Origin: JAHBNG01 sp039028975
GTDB taxonomy: Bacteria > Chloroflexota > Anaerolineae > Caldilineales > Caldilineaceae
Assembly: GCA_039028975.1 (NCBI GenBank)
Contig: JBCCHB010000024.1
Location: forward strand, 1-64,000
Direction: 5' to 3'
DNA length: 64,000 nucleotides
Part shown: piece by piece, positions 53,444-61,022 of the stretch
Numbering within the stretch: the stretch's first letter is position 1
How the letters are laid out: every line of letters begins with the position of its first letter
Notes under the pieces: model-generated
Told to the model about the DNA's origin: nothing
Database searches by the model: none
Seen by the model: only the letters and a program-made list of their open reading frames with translations
Translations under genes and position numbers: made by a program

Positions 53444-54959
53444 AGCCGATCCCCTTCAGATTCGCCCGAATCGTCTTTTCTAGTTCGGCCCCTTTGGCAA
53501 ACTGCTCAGCCAACTGCTTGGTTAATGCATCCATCTTCTCTTCAAAGGGGATGCCATCGTCTTCTTCCTCTGCCGTGCCAACATAGCGACCGGGCATGAG
53601 CACATAGCCGTTGCTGCGCACCTCGTCGATTGTGGCCGCCTTGCAGAAACCGGCTTCATCTTCATAAATACCGGCGGTGTTGCGCCAGTTGTGATAGGTG
53701 TCGGCAATAGTGACGATGTCATCGTCGGTCAATTCGCGGTTGCGTCGGCTGATCATGGTACCCATATTGCGGGCGTCGATAAAGAGGATCTCGTTGGTAC
53801 GATTGCGGAAGCGAAGATTCTTTCGATTGCGCGAGAGAAACCAGAGACAGGCCGGAATCATGGTGTTGTAGAAGAGCTGGGAGGGCAGCGCGACCATGCA
53901 GTCGATCACGCCGGCCTCAATCATCTTTTGGCGAATCTCGCCTTCACCGCCCGTATTGCTATTCATGCTGCCATTGGCGAGCACAATCCCAGCACTGCCA
54001 TGGCTTCCCAGCTTGTGTAAAAAGTGCAAAAGCCAGGCGTAATTGGCATTGCCTGTCGGTGGCACGCCAAACCCGGTCCAGCGTATATCTTCGCGCAACT
54101 GTTCGCCGCTCCAGTCGCTGACGTTAAAAGGTGGGTTGACAAGAATGTAATCGGCTTTGAGATCGGGATGTTTGTCATTGAGTAGCGTATCGCCTAGCTC
54201 TAGCTGGGCATCAATGCCGCGGATGGCTAGGTTCATCTTCGCCAGTCGCAGCGTCGTCGGGTTTGACTCCTGGCCATAGATCGACAGATTGTTGATATTA
54301 CCCTGATGCTCTTCGACAAAGCGCTCGCTTTGCACAAACATGCCGCCGCTACCGCAGCAGCCATCATAGATGCGCCCTTTGTACGGCTCTAGCATCTCGA
54401 CCAGCAGCTTGACAATACTCTGGGGCGTGTAGAACTGACCGCCTTTCTTCCCTTCAGCGTCGGCAAACTGCCCTAAGAAGTATTCGTAAACGCGACCCAA
54501 CAAGTCCTGTGCTTCATGACCTTCCTGATTAAAACCGATTGTGCCGATCAGATCGATAAGCTCGCCTAGCCGCTGCTTATTCAGTTCGGGGTCTGCGTAA
54601 ATTTTCGGCAGCACGCCCTTGAGTGAAGCATTGCGCCGCTCGATTTCGTCCATAGCTGTATCGAGTAACGTGCCAATCGTTGGCTGTTTTGCATTGTCCT
54701 GTAAATACTGCCAACGTGCATCTTCTGGCACAAAGAAAATATTGTATGCGAGATATTCGTCAGGGTCTTCAGGGTCCGCCCCTTCAAATTCACCTTCACC
54801 GGCTATCAGCTTTTTGTGCATATCGTAGAAGGCATCGGATATATACTTAAGAAAGATAAGGCCGAGGACGATGTGCTTATATTCAGCGGCATCCATATTG
54901 GCACGCAGCTTATCTGCGGCAGCCCAAAGAGTTTTTTCTAATTCGTGGTTGTCGGCCAT
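53433..54959 (-). CDS. hsdM: Type I restriction-modification system M subunit
   Basis: The 508-residue protein has the HsdM N-terminal helical domain (ADKLRANMDAAEYKHIVLGL) and the N6-adenine methylase core: SAM motif IYDGCCGSGGMFVQSE near 200 and catalytic NPPF in YILVNPPFNVSDW near 275. With HsdS it methylates adenine at the recognition site; with HsdR it forms the restriction complex. It is the first gene of the five-gene operon hsdM, DUF1016, hsdS, HEPN-like, hsdR. The ribosome binding site is weak. The conserved DE-box and C-terminal region look complete. Confidence 0.95.
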   Translation of the reverse strand: MADNHELEKTLWAAADKLRANMDAAEYKHIVLGLIFLKYISDAFYDMHKKLIAGEGEFEGADPEDPDEYLAYNIFFVPEDARWQYLQDNAKQPTIGTLLDTAMDEIERRNASLKGVLPKIYADPELNKQRLGELIDLIGTIGFNQEGHEAQDLLGRVYEYFLGQFADAEGKKGGQFYTPQSIVKLLVEMLEPYKGRIYDGCCGSGGMFVQSERFVEEHQGNINNLSIYGQESNPTTLRLAKMNLAIRGIDAQLELGDTLLNDKHPDLKADYILVNPPFNVSDWSGEQLREDIRWTGFGVPPTGNANYAWLLHFLHKLGSHGSAGIVLANGSMNSNTGGEGEIRQKMIEAGVIDCMVALPSQLFYNTMIPACLWFLSRNRKNLRFRNRTNEILFIDARNMGTMISRRNRELTDDDIVTIADTYHNWRNTAGIYEDEAGFCKAATIDEVRSNGYVLMPGRYVGTAEEEDDGIPFEEKMDALTKQLAEQFAKGAELEKTIRANLKGIGYEF

Positions 54960-55421
54960 TGAGGGCTTAGTCTATCCTATCAATTGATATAGTACTGCGA
55001 TTGTTTTGAAAACAGGTGTTTTCCTGTGCACTACCAAGCAAGCCAAACACCTATTTACAAACAAAGCTGAAGATAACTCGGTTCTGCACAGTGATTGTAT
55101 CGAAAGCAAACCGAAGTCGCAAACCGTTATTGTGAGACCTACAAACCCAGTATCTCACAATTTGCTACGCAAACAGAACCCTTGTTCTGTAGGGTAGCAC
55201 CCCCCTGAATTTGGCGAAGAAAACGAAAATGTCTACCCTCAGAGCTATCAAACTTGTGTAGGGTAACAAAATCTCACAATAGGAAATTGAGTCCACTGGG
55301 CAAAATATTAAGCAATCGGTGTTGGAGTGAGCTATTCATCCACCCATAGATTAGAGACAACAAGCATAAAGCAAACACCTCAACTTACACAAAGCAACTA
55401 AACTTTCGATGTTTTCCATAA
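54960..55421. other. Upstream region of the restriction operon
   Basis: This 462-bp spacer, between the hsdM start and the DMT transporter stop, holds the operon promoter, though none could be picked. It contains a diverged MITE-like hairpin (54990-55075) and TTGTGAGA/TCTCACAA words at about 55129-55160 and 55273, which could be an operator-like or hairpin repeat. GTAGGGTA also occurs twice. No coding frame looks real. Confidence 0.5.
54990..55075 (+). repeat. MITE-like hairpin repeat, diverged copy E
   Basis: TAGTACTGCGATTGTTTTGAAAACA at the left, then GTGTTTTCC, a loop with CTACCAAGCAAGCC, AAACACCTATTTACAAAC and AAGCTGAAGATA, line up with copy A over the whole length but with many changes. 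The stem is still mostly paired. It lies 30 bp upstream of hsdM. Confidence 0.6.
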
Positions 55422-56471
55422 TTATGTCCTCCCCCAAACCCGCCAGCGCAATGGTTGATCCCCTAATCGAATTCGCTGTACAGCCAGTGCTGCGCTCACC
55501 AGAATCAACAGTCCCCCAACCCATTGGATGGTCGATAGCCGCTCATTCAAAAAGAGAACCGACCAAGTAATCGCCAGCAGCGTCTCCAGCGGCATGAGGA
55601 GCGACATCTGCCCGCTCCCTACCCGCCGTACCGCAGCGTAGAGCAATAGCCGAGCTGCATAAGTGGAGATAACGCCTAAGAGGATAATATAGAGCCAACC
55701 CTGAATTGATGGCATCTGAAGCTGGCCATCCTGAACCCACCAATACCCAGCAATCACCAACAGCATTACCGTCATCACATAGCGGGTCACAATCTGGGGA
55801 TCGTGTTTGCGCACCAGCGACTGGGTCACCACCAACTGGCTAGCAAAGAGCATGACGGCGCAGAGAGCCAGAGCGACACCAACCATATCCGGTTCGCCGC
55901 CAGGACCAATGAGCAGGTAAAGCCCCGTCATGGCGAGCAGCAAACGAATGAGCTTGCGCTGGGTCAGCGGCTCGCCAAAGAACGCTAATAAGACCACGAC
56001 AAAGATGGGCAATGTAGAGAGGACCATAGACGTCATGGATGCGTCTAGACGGGCCAAGGCAAAGAAGAAACAGATCATGGCCGATCCATTGGCTAGCCCA
56101 ACTATGCAGATTAAGCCAAAGCTCTTTAAGCGGACAGCCTCCATGCCACTCTGGTCATTCTTGGTTTGGGGAGGGAACAGAACACCGGTTAACCAGATCA
56201 ACATGACCGCACTTAAGAAACGCCAGACCAAGAGTTCTGTTGGCTCTATACCGGAAAGGATAGCTGCCCGGCCCACGACCGGTGCCACACTAAAGGAGAA
56301 GGACGCGCCGATAGCCAAGAGCCACCCAATCCACCATAGCTGATTCCGCTCTGGTATTTGATTGGTCGGTGACTTGTCTCTGGGCAATTGGGCCGTTGTC
56401 GATTGAATCGCTGATAATTGAGAAGCAGTGTCAGAACTAGGCACGTTCAGTTTTTTTGACGTCGTTGTCAT
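55422..56471 (-). CDS. EamA/DMT-superfamily transporter
   Basis: Using the ATG at 56471 the protein has 349 residues; a TTG at 56516 would add 15. No clear ribosome binding site favours either. After a polar N-terminus of about 50 residues there are ten predicted membrane helices in two five-helix EamA units, with EPTELLVWRFLSAVMLIW in the first and LMPLETLLAITWSVLFLNERLSTIQWVGG in the second. Family members move metabolites such as amino acids or nucleotide derivatives across the inner membrane; the substrate is unknown. The IS element at 56596 lies 125 bp upstream of the ATG and may have displaced the native promoter. Confidence 0.85.
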   Translation of the reverse strand: MTTTSKKLNVPSSDTASQLSAIQSTTAQLPRDKSPTNQIPERNQLWWIGWLLAIGASFSFSVAPVVGRAAILSGIEPTELLVWRFLSAVMLIWLTGVLFPPQTKNDQSGMEAVRLKSFGLICIVGLANGSAMICFFFALARLDASMTSMVLSTLPIFVVVLLAFFGEPLTQRKLIRLLLAMTGLYLLIGPGGEPDMVGVALALCAVMLFASQLVVTQSLVRKHDPQIVTRYVMTVMLLVIAGYWWVQDGQLQMPSIQGWLYIILLGVISTYAARLLLYAAVRRVGSGQMSLLMPLETLLAITWSVLFLNERLSTIQWVGGLLILVSAALAVQRIRLGDQPLRWRVWGRT

Positions 56472-56591
56472 GTTGTGCTCGATGTTTGAATGGTTCTGCG
56501 TAGTAGTCGTTCGCAACGATAGTAAGTACCCGGGTATAAATAAACTGGTATAACCTACAGGTGATAACCCTAAAAAATACCGAGAAACTGT

Positions 56592-58047
56592 TGCTTGTTG
56601 AGTCCCATAAAGTCATGTCAAGAAATAGTCCCATAAAGTCGTGCGTCTCGCTGTTGCTCCCAAGAAAAGGGAAGGGCAAGTTGGAAAGGAGCGAAAAGAG
56701 AAAGGTCAGAGATATCGCCCATAATAAGCGACTTGGAAAAGCCCTTGAGTTCTTTAGTCGAAATCAAAGAGCCAGCCTCGTCAAAAAAGAGTAACTTGTG
56801 GGAATCAGCATCGAAAGAGATTTCAAGTTGATGTTGTTGCAACTTGTAGCCGACCGAGTAGACATGCCCCCCAAGAGAGACGGTACCAGATTGACTGACT
56901 TGGCGGAACCAGCGACCATGTTGGAGGTAAGCATAGATACGGTGTAATTGGAGCATCTCTTCTTCAAAGTTCAGATGATAATGTCGTCCAGAGTGAACGG
57001 CATCAGGATGTGCAGCTAAAGGTGGCTTCCCGCCAAGAGAACGACAAGGCAGATGCTGATTGAGAAAGTCCAGCCGTTTATGAAGGGCATCGTAAAGAGA
57101 TGACCACTCAGGAAAGGTATGGCCCTGGATAACCTGTTGATACCAGAGCTGATGAGAGCGTTCAGTCATGCCTTGATCTTCTGGTTGTTTGGGCCGAATG
57201 AATGATAAAGAGATGCCCAAAGCGATGAGCCATAAATGAAACCGAGTTGGGAAAGGAGATTTGCTCTTGTTATTATAGAAAATGCTGTCGTGATCAACTT
57301 GTAAGGCATCTGGCATCCCCCATTCCATGAATGCTGTTCGGAGGGCTGCTTGATAATCTTCTGTTTTAGCATGGCGTTCAACTCGCTCTTGACCGAGATA
57401 GCATGGATAGCTGAGAAGGCGAACATGGGAGAAGCGATCATTGAGATCAATTAACGTCACAAAACCAACATCAGGTATTTTTTCATAGCCACGTGCATCC
57501 ATTTCCCATACCTGATGGGCAGATTCGACCTGGATTCTCTCACTGGCTGGCAACGAGACCGATGGCATCCTTCGACCCACTAGACCCTCATCTGACAGAA
57601 AGCGTCCTATGGCCGTCCGGCTTGGTAAATCCATTTCTTCAAACGCTGGATGTCGCTTCAACTCGGCTAGCAGTGTCGTTGGACCCCAGCCTGGATTCTC
57701 TAATCGCCAGCATCGGAGCGTTTCCGATACTTCCTTGGGTAAGCTACTCAATGCTCCTTTTGCCGGGCGACCCATTTGTGATTTTAATCCAGCTCGGCCT
57801 CCCTTCCCACCTTTTAAACGCCATTTTTGGATTGTACGTTTTTGCCAACCCATTCGTCTCGCAATTCGCCAGGTCTCTTCACCCTTCTCATGGGATTCTA
57901 GGATTTCGATTCGGTCCTCTAGCGTTGTCCTTTGCATTTCTCCTCCTAACATTTCTTTACCGATATTTAGGAGAAATTTTACACCCTTTTGTCCGCACGA
58001 CTTTATCGGACTCTCTACGTACATGACTTTATGGGACTCAACATGCT
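56592..58047. mobile_element. IS481-like insertion sequence with 4-bp target duplication
   Basis: The element proper spans 56596-58043 (1448 bp). Its ends are a perfect 23-bp inverted repeat (56596-56618 and 58021-58043) starting TGTTGAGTCCCATAAAG and closing with ACA, the TGT...ACA form usual for IS481/IS3 elements. A second, inner inverted repeat AGTCCCATAAAGTCGTGCG (56627-56645; 57994-58012, 18 of 19 matching) shares its core with the outer one, so each end carries two direct copies of AGTCCSATAAAGTC about 26-28 nt apart. TGCT flanks both ends (56592-56595, 58044-58047) as a target duplication. The intact ends and transposase suggest recent, possibly active insertion. Confidence 0.88.
56618..57937 (-). 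CDS. IS481-like DDE transposase
   Basis: I use the ATG at 57937 (439 residues) because AGGAGGA lies just 3 nt upstream; the longer frame begins inside the terminal repeat. The N-terminal 110 residues have two helix-turn-helix units (RIEILESHEKGEETWRIARR; WGPTTLLAELKRHPAF). The catalytic core shows Asp in WEMDARG, Asp in LQVDHDSIF and Glu in MTERSHQ, the DDE triad of the rve integrase fold. A beta-rich C-terminal tail follows (GTVSLGGHVYSVGYKL). It cuts and joins the element ends. The stop codon falls at the inner edge of the left inverted repeat. No frameshift or internal stop. Confidence 0.88.
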   Translation of the reverse strand: MQRTTLEDRIEILESHEKGEETWRIARRMGWQKRTIQKWRLKGGKGGRAGLKSQMGRPAKGALSSLPKEVSETLRCWRLENPGWGPTTLLAELKRHPAFEEMDLPSRTAIGRFLSDEGLVGRRMPSVSLPASERIQVESAHQVWEMDARGYEKIPDVGFVTLIDLNDRFSHVRLLSYPCYLGQERVERHAKTEDYQAALRTAFMEWGMPDALQVDHDSIFYNNKSKSPFPTRFHLWLIALGISLSFIRPKQPEDQGMTERSHQLWYQQVIQGHTFPEWSSLYDALHKRLDFLNQHLPCRSLGGKPPLAAHPDAVHSGRHYHLNFEEEMLQLHRIYAYLQHGRWFRQVSQSGTVSLGGHVYSVGYKLQQHQLEISFDADSHKLLFFDEAGSLISTKELKGFSKSLIMGDISDLSLFAPFQLALPFSWEQQRDARLYGTIS

Positions 58048-58534
58048 TGAGTACTTATTGCTCTGTAAATTAAGTTTGGCTCTTAATGGATTTCAAGGAG
58101 CTGATTGAACGCCAAAGTTAAATATTAATTATTGTTTATTCAAAATTAATTATTCAGACCTCTTCTGACTGAGACATTGCCAATAATTAATAATAAATAG
58201 CGAATAATTAATAATTAATGGGGCTGTTATTCCGAGATCCTTGGAATCCAATATGTTTTTGCCATCACCCCTGGCCCCTCTCCCGGCCTGGGAGAGGGTA
58301 AATGGCTTCCTTCCCTCGCATGTGGGGAAGGGCTGGGGATGGGGGCCAACTATGCTGGATTATTTACTTTACACCCTACTTATGAGTATTACCCTTATAC
58401 GCCATAAGGGGTGCCTACCGCACTGCGGTTTACTGAGTATAGCATAACAACATCTTATGGTATATTAATCAAGCACTGCGCATATTTCTTGGAATGGTTA
58501 TTTTGGAATGGTTTAAAGGAGTACATGGGGCTTT
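58044..58534. other. Repeat-filled intergenic region
   Basis: This 491-bp gap holds an AATTAATTATT-word hairpin (58119-58156 and 58180-58222) and a GC-rich hairpin (58261-58306) followed by GGGGAAGGGCTGGGGATGGG. The few open frames here show no family resemblance. The only gene signal is the AAAGGAG (58516-58521) of the following gene. Confidence 0.55.
58261..58306. repeat. GC-rich hairpin repeat
   Basis: CCCTCTCCC (58276-58284) pairs with GGGAGAGGG (58290-58298), and outer GCCAT pairs with ATGGC. The form of CCCTC, ACCCC, CCTCTCCC is a common intergenic repeat style in many bacteria. It is downstream of the IS element and has no T-run. Confidence 0.55.
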
Positions 58535-58882
58535 ATGATTCAAACAATTGTAACAATCTTTCTTCAACTGATTTTGGGTATGATGGCAACAGTTGGCGTC
58601 TATTTTAGTGGCATTGGGAACGGCTGGGAGTTGGTTGCCTTCCCCATTGTCCATTCGCTTGTTGTTTGTCTGGTTGGTGCTCTGATTGAACGGCTATGGG
58701 GAGGGGAGAATCCACCGCTGCTGCGCCTCTTTCTTGGTGCGCTAGTCTTGAGCGCTATCGGTGCTGCGCTCTTGCTCATTCCACGTGCGTGGGGGTTTCA
58801 GGGGGTATTGATGCCTCTTGTCGGTGCGATCATTGGGTATCAGGTGATGTCTTTCGTTTCGGCTCGCTCGAGTGTAAGTTAA
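58535..58882 (+). CDS. Small hydrophobic membrane protein, unknown
   Basis: The 115-residue protein has four hydrophobic segments (about 5-25, 33-52, 62-82 and 88-108) with only short loops, one of which is ERLWGGENPPL. It should sit in the cytoplasmic membrane. I do not recognise a family. ATG 58535 lies 13 nt from AAAGGAG. It precedes the CPBP protease gene by 65 bp on the same strand, so the two may be cotranscribed. Confidence 0.65.
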   Translation: MIQTIVTIFLQLILGMMATVGVYFSGIGNGWELVAFPIVHSLVVCLVGALIERLWGGENPPLLRLFLGALVLSAIGAALLLIPRAWGFQGVLMPLVGAIIGYQVMSFVSARSSVS

Positions 58883-58947
58883 TACACGCACCACGTTTTC
58901 ACGTATATTTGTCATTTGGGAATCACCTTATCGGAAGGGGGTAAATC

Positions 58948-59949
58948 ATGAGTCGTTTGAGTCATTCATTGTTGATTGAGTCTGCCCGCGTTGAGTCGCT
59001 TCGCTGGTTCAAGCAGCGCCAGTTGCTGTATATCATTGTCTCGCTGATCGGCGTAGTCTTCTTGACCCAAGTGGTTGCGCTTGTCTTTGTTGGTTCGCTA
59101 GGCTTTATCATTGGGGTTGAACGAATGGTAGCCGTGGCCTCGGACACAAGTACTGCCACATCTGAAGAACTGACGCTATTTTTGATTGCAGCCTTTCTGC
59201 CATTCTTTCTTGTTGGCTGGATTTGGGTGGGTTTCTTTGAGCGGCGCTCCTTTTCAAGCAATGGCCTCATTGCAGCACGCCCCTTCTTGGCCTACGGGCG
59301 AGGATTACTCATTGGGCTTGGTATGCTTTTAGCCGTGATTCTCATCATGTCTGCCATGGGCTATGTGGTTATCGAGCAGCCTTGGAATCAACTTGCTATT
59401 GCCAGCGCCTTGCTGGTCTCATTGGGGTGGATTGTGCAAGGGGCAGCCGAGGAGTTCCTCATACGTGGATTTCTCATGCAGATTATCGGTCGTCGCTATG
59501 GCATCATTGCTGCGATTACCGTATCATCAGTCATTTTTGCGGTTGCTCATGGTGCCAACAGTAACATTACGTTTTTGTCAATCGTCAACCTGACCCTCTA
59601 TGGTGTTCTTATGGCACTCTACGCACTTTGGGAAGGAAATCTGTGGGGTGTATTCGCCATCCATTCGGTTTGGAATTGGGCACAAGGCAACCTCTTTGGC
59701 TTTGAGGTGAGCGGCAATCAACTGAGAAGCGGCATTGTACTAGACCTAGGCGAAAGTGGTCCTGACTGGCTAACGGGTGGTCCATTTGGATTGGAAGGTG
59801 GCATGATCACATCAGTGGTTCTGCTGGCAACAATTGCTATTCTGCTAGCGGTTGTTTTGAGGGAGGGTGATTCAGATCAGCCCCAGGCTGACCAGGATGC
59901 TGAGGATAGCGAAGATAATGGGCTGGTGAATCAGATAGATGAAGAGTGA
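58948..59949 (+). CDS. CPBP-family intramembrane metalloprotease
   Basis: The 333-residue membrane protein has about eight hydrophobic segments. The family motifs are present: EEFLIRG (EExxxR) near 168, VIFAVAHG (FxxxH) near 202, and AIHSVWNW (HxxxN) near 238, which should form the metal site of Abi/CPBP proteases (eukaryotic RCE1 relatives). Bacterial members are linked to bacteriocin self-immunity or to prenyl-protein type cleavage, though most are unassigned. The tail after 315 is acidic (Asp/Glu/Gln-rich). GGAAGGGGG precedes the ATG. Its 3' end overlaps the convergent DUF1624 gene by 78 bp. Confidence 0.85.
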   Translation: MSRLSHSLLIESARVESLRWFKQRQLLYIIVSLIGVVFLTQVVALVFVGSLGFIIGVERMVAVASDTSTATSEELTLFLIAAFLPFFLVGWIWVGFFERRSFSSNGLIAARPFLAYGRGLLIGLGMLLAVILIMSAMGYVVIEQPWNQLAIASALLVSLGWIVQGAAEEFLIRGFLMQIIGRRYGIIAAITVSSVIFAVAHGANSNITFLSIVNLTLYGVLMALYALWEGNLWGVFAIHSVWNWAQGNLFGFEVSGNQLRSGIVLDLGESGPDWLTGGPFGLEGGMITSVVLLATIAILLAVVLREGDSDQPQADQDAEDSEDNGLVNQIDEE

Positions 59950-60858
59950 ACGCTTGCCCAACCACTGAAGCATATTGGGCGGAAAAAATTCGGATAGATC
60001 AGGTAAAGAGAAGGTACGGCCGTCTTCACTATAAACAAAATTGCCAATGGCAATCCCCAGTAAGACGACACCAAACCAGGGAAAGATCGGAAAGAAATCA
60101 ACCGCAGCATACCCATCGGGCCGCCAGCCCAGCCAGACAAACCAAATATCATCCGCTCTAGCTGGCATCAAATAGTAGCCGACCATGTTAAAGAGCAGCC
60201 ATAGTCCAAGATTGATCCAGCGAAAATTCAGGAACGGATAGGATGCGATAATCGAAAAGCCGATGAGGTGAAGGACACCAAAATCGACAGACCCGGTACC
60301 GCCAACCGCTACGGAAGTAGAGACGACCATGCCCCAACCAAAGACCCACAATCCTCGCCAAAGTGATTTGCTAAATCCAGAGCGACTTTTGTATACCCCT
60401 TGTTGATCGCCAGCATTGCCAAACTTCTCCCAAAGCCACGTCGCGCTCAGCACTATCAAATAGACAATGGCAATCACCCGCTGCAATTTCCCAATTGGCT
60501 GGCTAGCCATAATGGCGATGAATAGGGCACTCGGTACAATGAGGAACCATCCGTAGGGAATCACTTGAATCCACCAAGGCTTTGGGGTAGAATCGCTCTG
60601 CTTTCGCTTTGGCCTTCGTGTTGCCTGTTTATTTTGCGCAGCTTGGCGTGCCGCTATGTGGCTGACAACCAACGAGACACCCACCAACATAACAAAGTTA
60701 CAGGCAATGGACCGCTGAAAATATTTCCAGAATGGGCTGATCAATGTCTCGAACTGAACATAGCCAAAGAAATAGAGGCTCCATAGAAAATGATAAATGA
60801 TCATCATGACAATGGCGATGCCGCGTAACGTATCGATTTCCCAAAACCGTTGTTTCAT
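59872..60858 (-). CDS. DUF1624 (HGSNAT-like) integral membrane protein
   Basis: The 328-residue protein starts RFWEIDTLRGIAIVMMIIYHF, the signature of DUF1624 and related acyltransferase-type membrane proteins, including the human heparan-alpha-glucosaminide N-acetyltransferase group. About eight to ten hydrophobic segments follow, and a polar loop with KQATRRPKRKQSDSTPKP lies near 75-93. GVVLLGIAIGNFVYSEDGRTF near 260 is also typical. It may transfer an acyl group to an envelope sugar; the substrate is unknown. The 3' end overlaps the convergent CPBP gene by 78 bp, so the last 25 codons of each are read on opposite strands of the same DNA. Confidence 0.8.
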   Translation of the reverse strand: MKQRFWEIDTLRGIAIVMMIIYHFLWSLYFFGYVQFETLISPFWKYFQRSIACNFVMLVGVSLVVSHIAARQAAQNKQATRRPKRKQSDSTPKPWWIQVIPYGWFLIVPSALFIAIMASQPIGKLQRVIAIVYLIVLSATWLWEKFGNAGDQQGVYKSRSGFSKSLWRGLWVFGWGMVVSTSVAVGGTGSVDFGVLHLIGFSIIASYPFLNFRWINLGLWLLFNMVGYYLMPARADDIWFVWLGWRPDGYAAVDFFPIFPWFGVVLLGIAIGNFVYSEDGRTFSLPDLSEFFPPNMLQWLGKRSLFIYLIHQPIIFAILSILVSLGLI

Positions 60859-60876
60859 TATCTATCTCGATTGTAT

Positions 60877-60914
60877 TTATACTTGGCTCTGGTTTTCAAA
60901 GCGACCGCGCTATA
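60877..60914 (-). repeat. Short deletion derivative of the MITE-like hairpin
   Basis: On the minus strand it reads TATAGCGCGGTCGC, then TTTGAAAACC, then AGAGCCAAGTATAA: the left arm of the 85-bp element joined directly to its right end, with the loop and second stem arm missing. It lies just upstream of the DUF1624 gene. Confidence 0.55.
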
Positions 60915-61022
60915 ACTCTTTGGACATTCGGATCGTCATAAGAGCAAGATGTATCTTGCTCCTACGACAACCGTGTCAACGCCTTAAGACCCTGAAGAAC
61001 CTTATATTTCGCGTGGGTGAAT

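Noticed and set aside
54960..55421. Controller gene for the restriction system
   Set aside because: No helix-turn-helix frame was found; the region only has repeats.
57493..58073. Plus-strand frames of 177 and 154 residues in the IS element
   Set aside because: They are antisense to the transposase helix-turn-helix region, and the second runs through the terminal inverted repeat.
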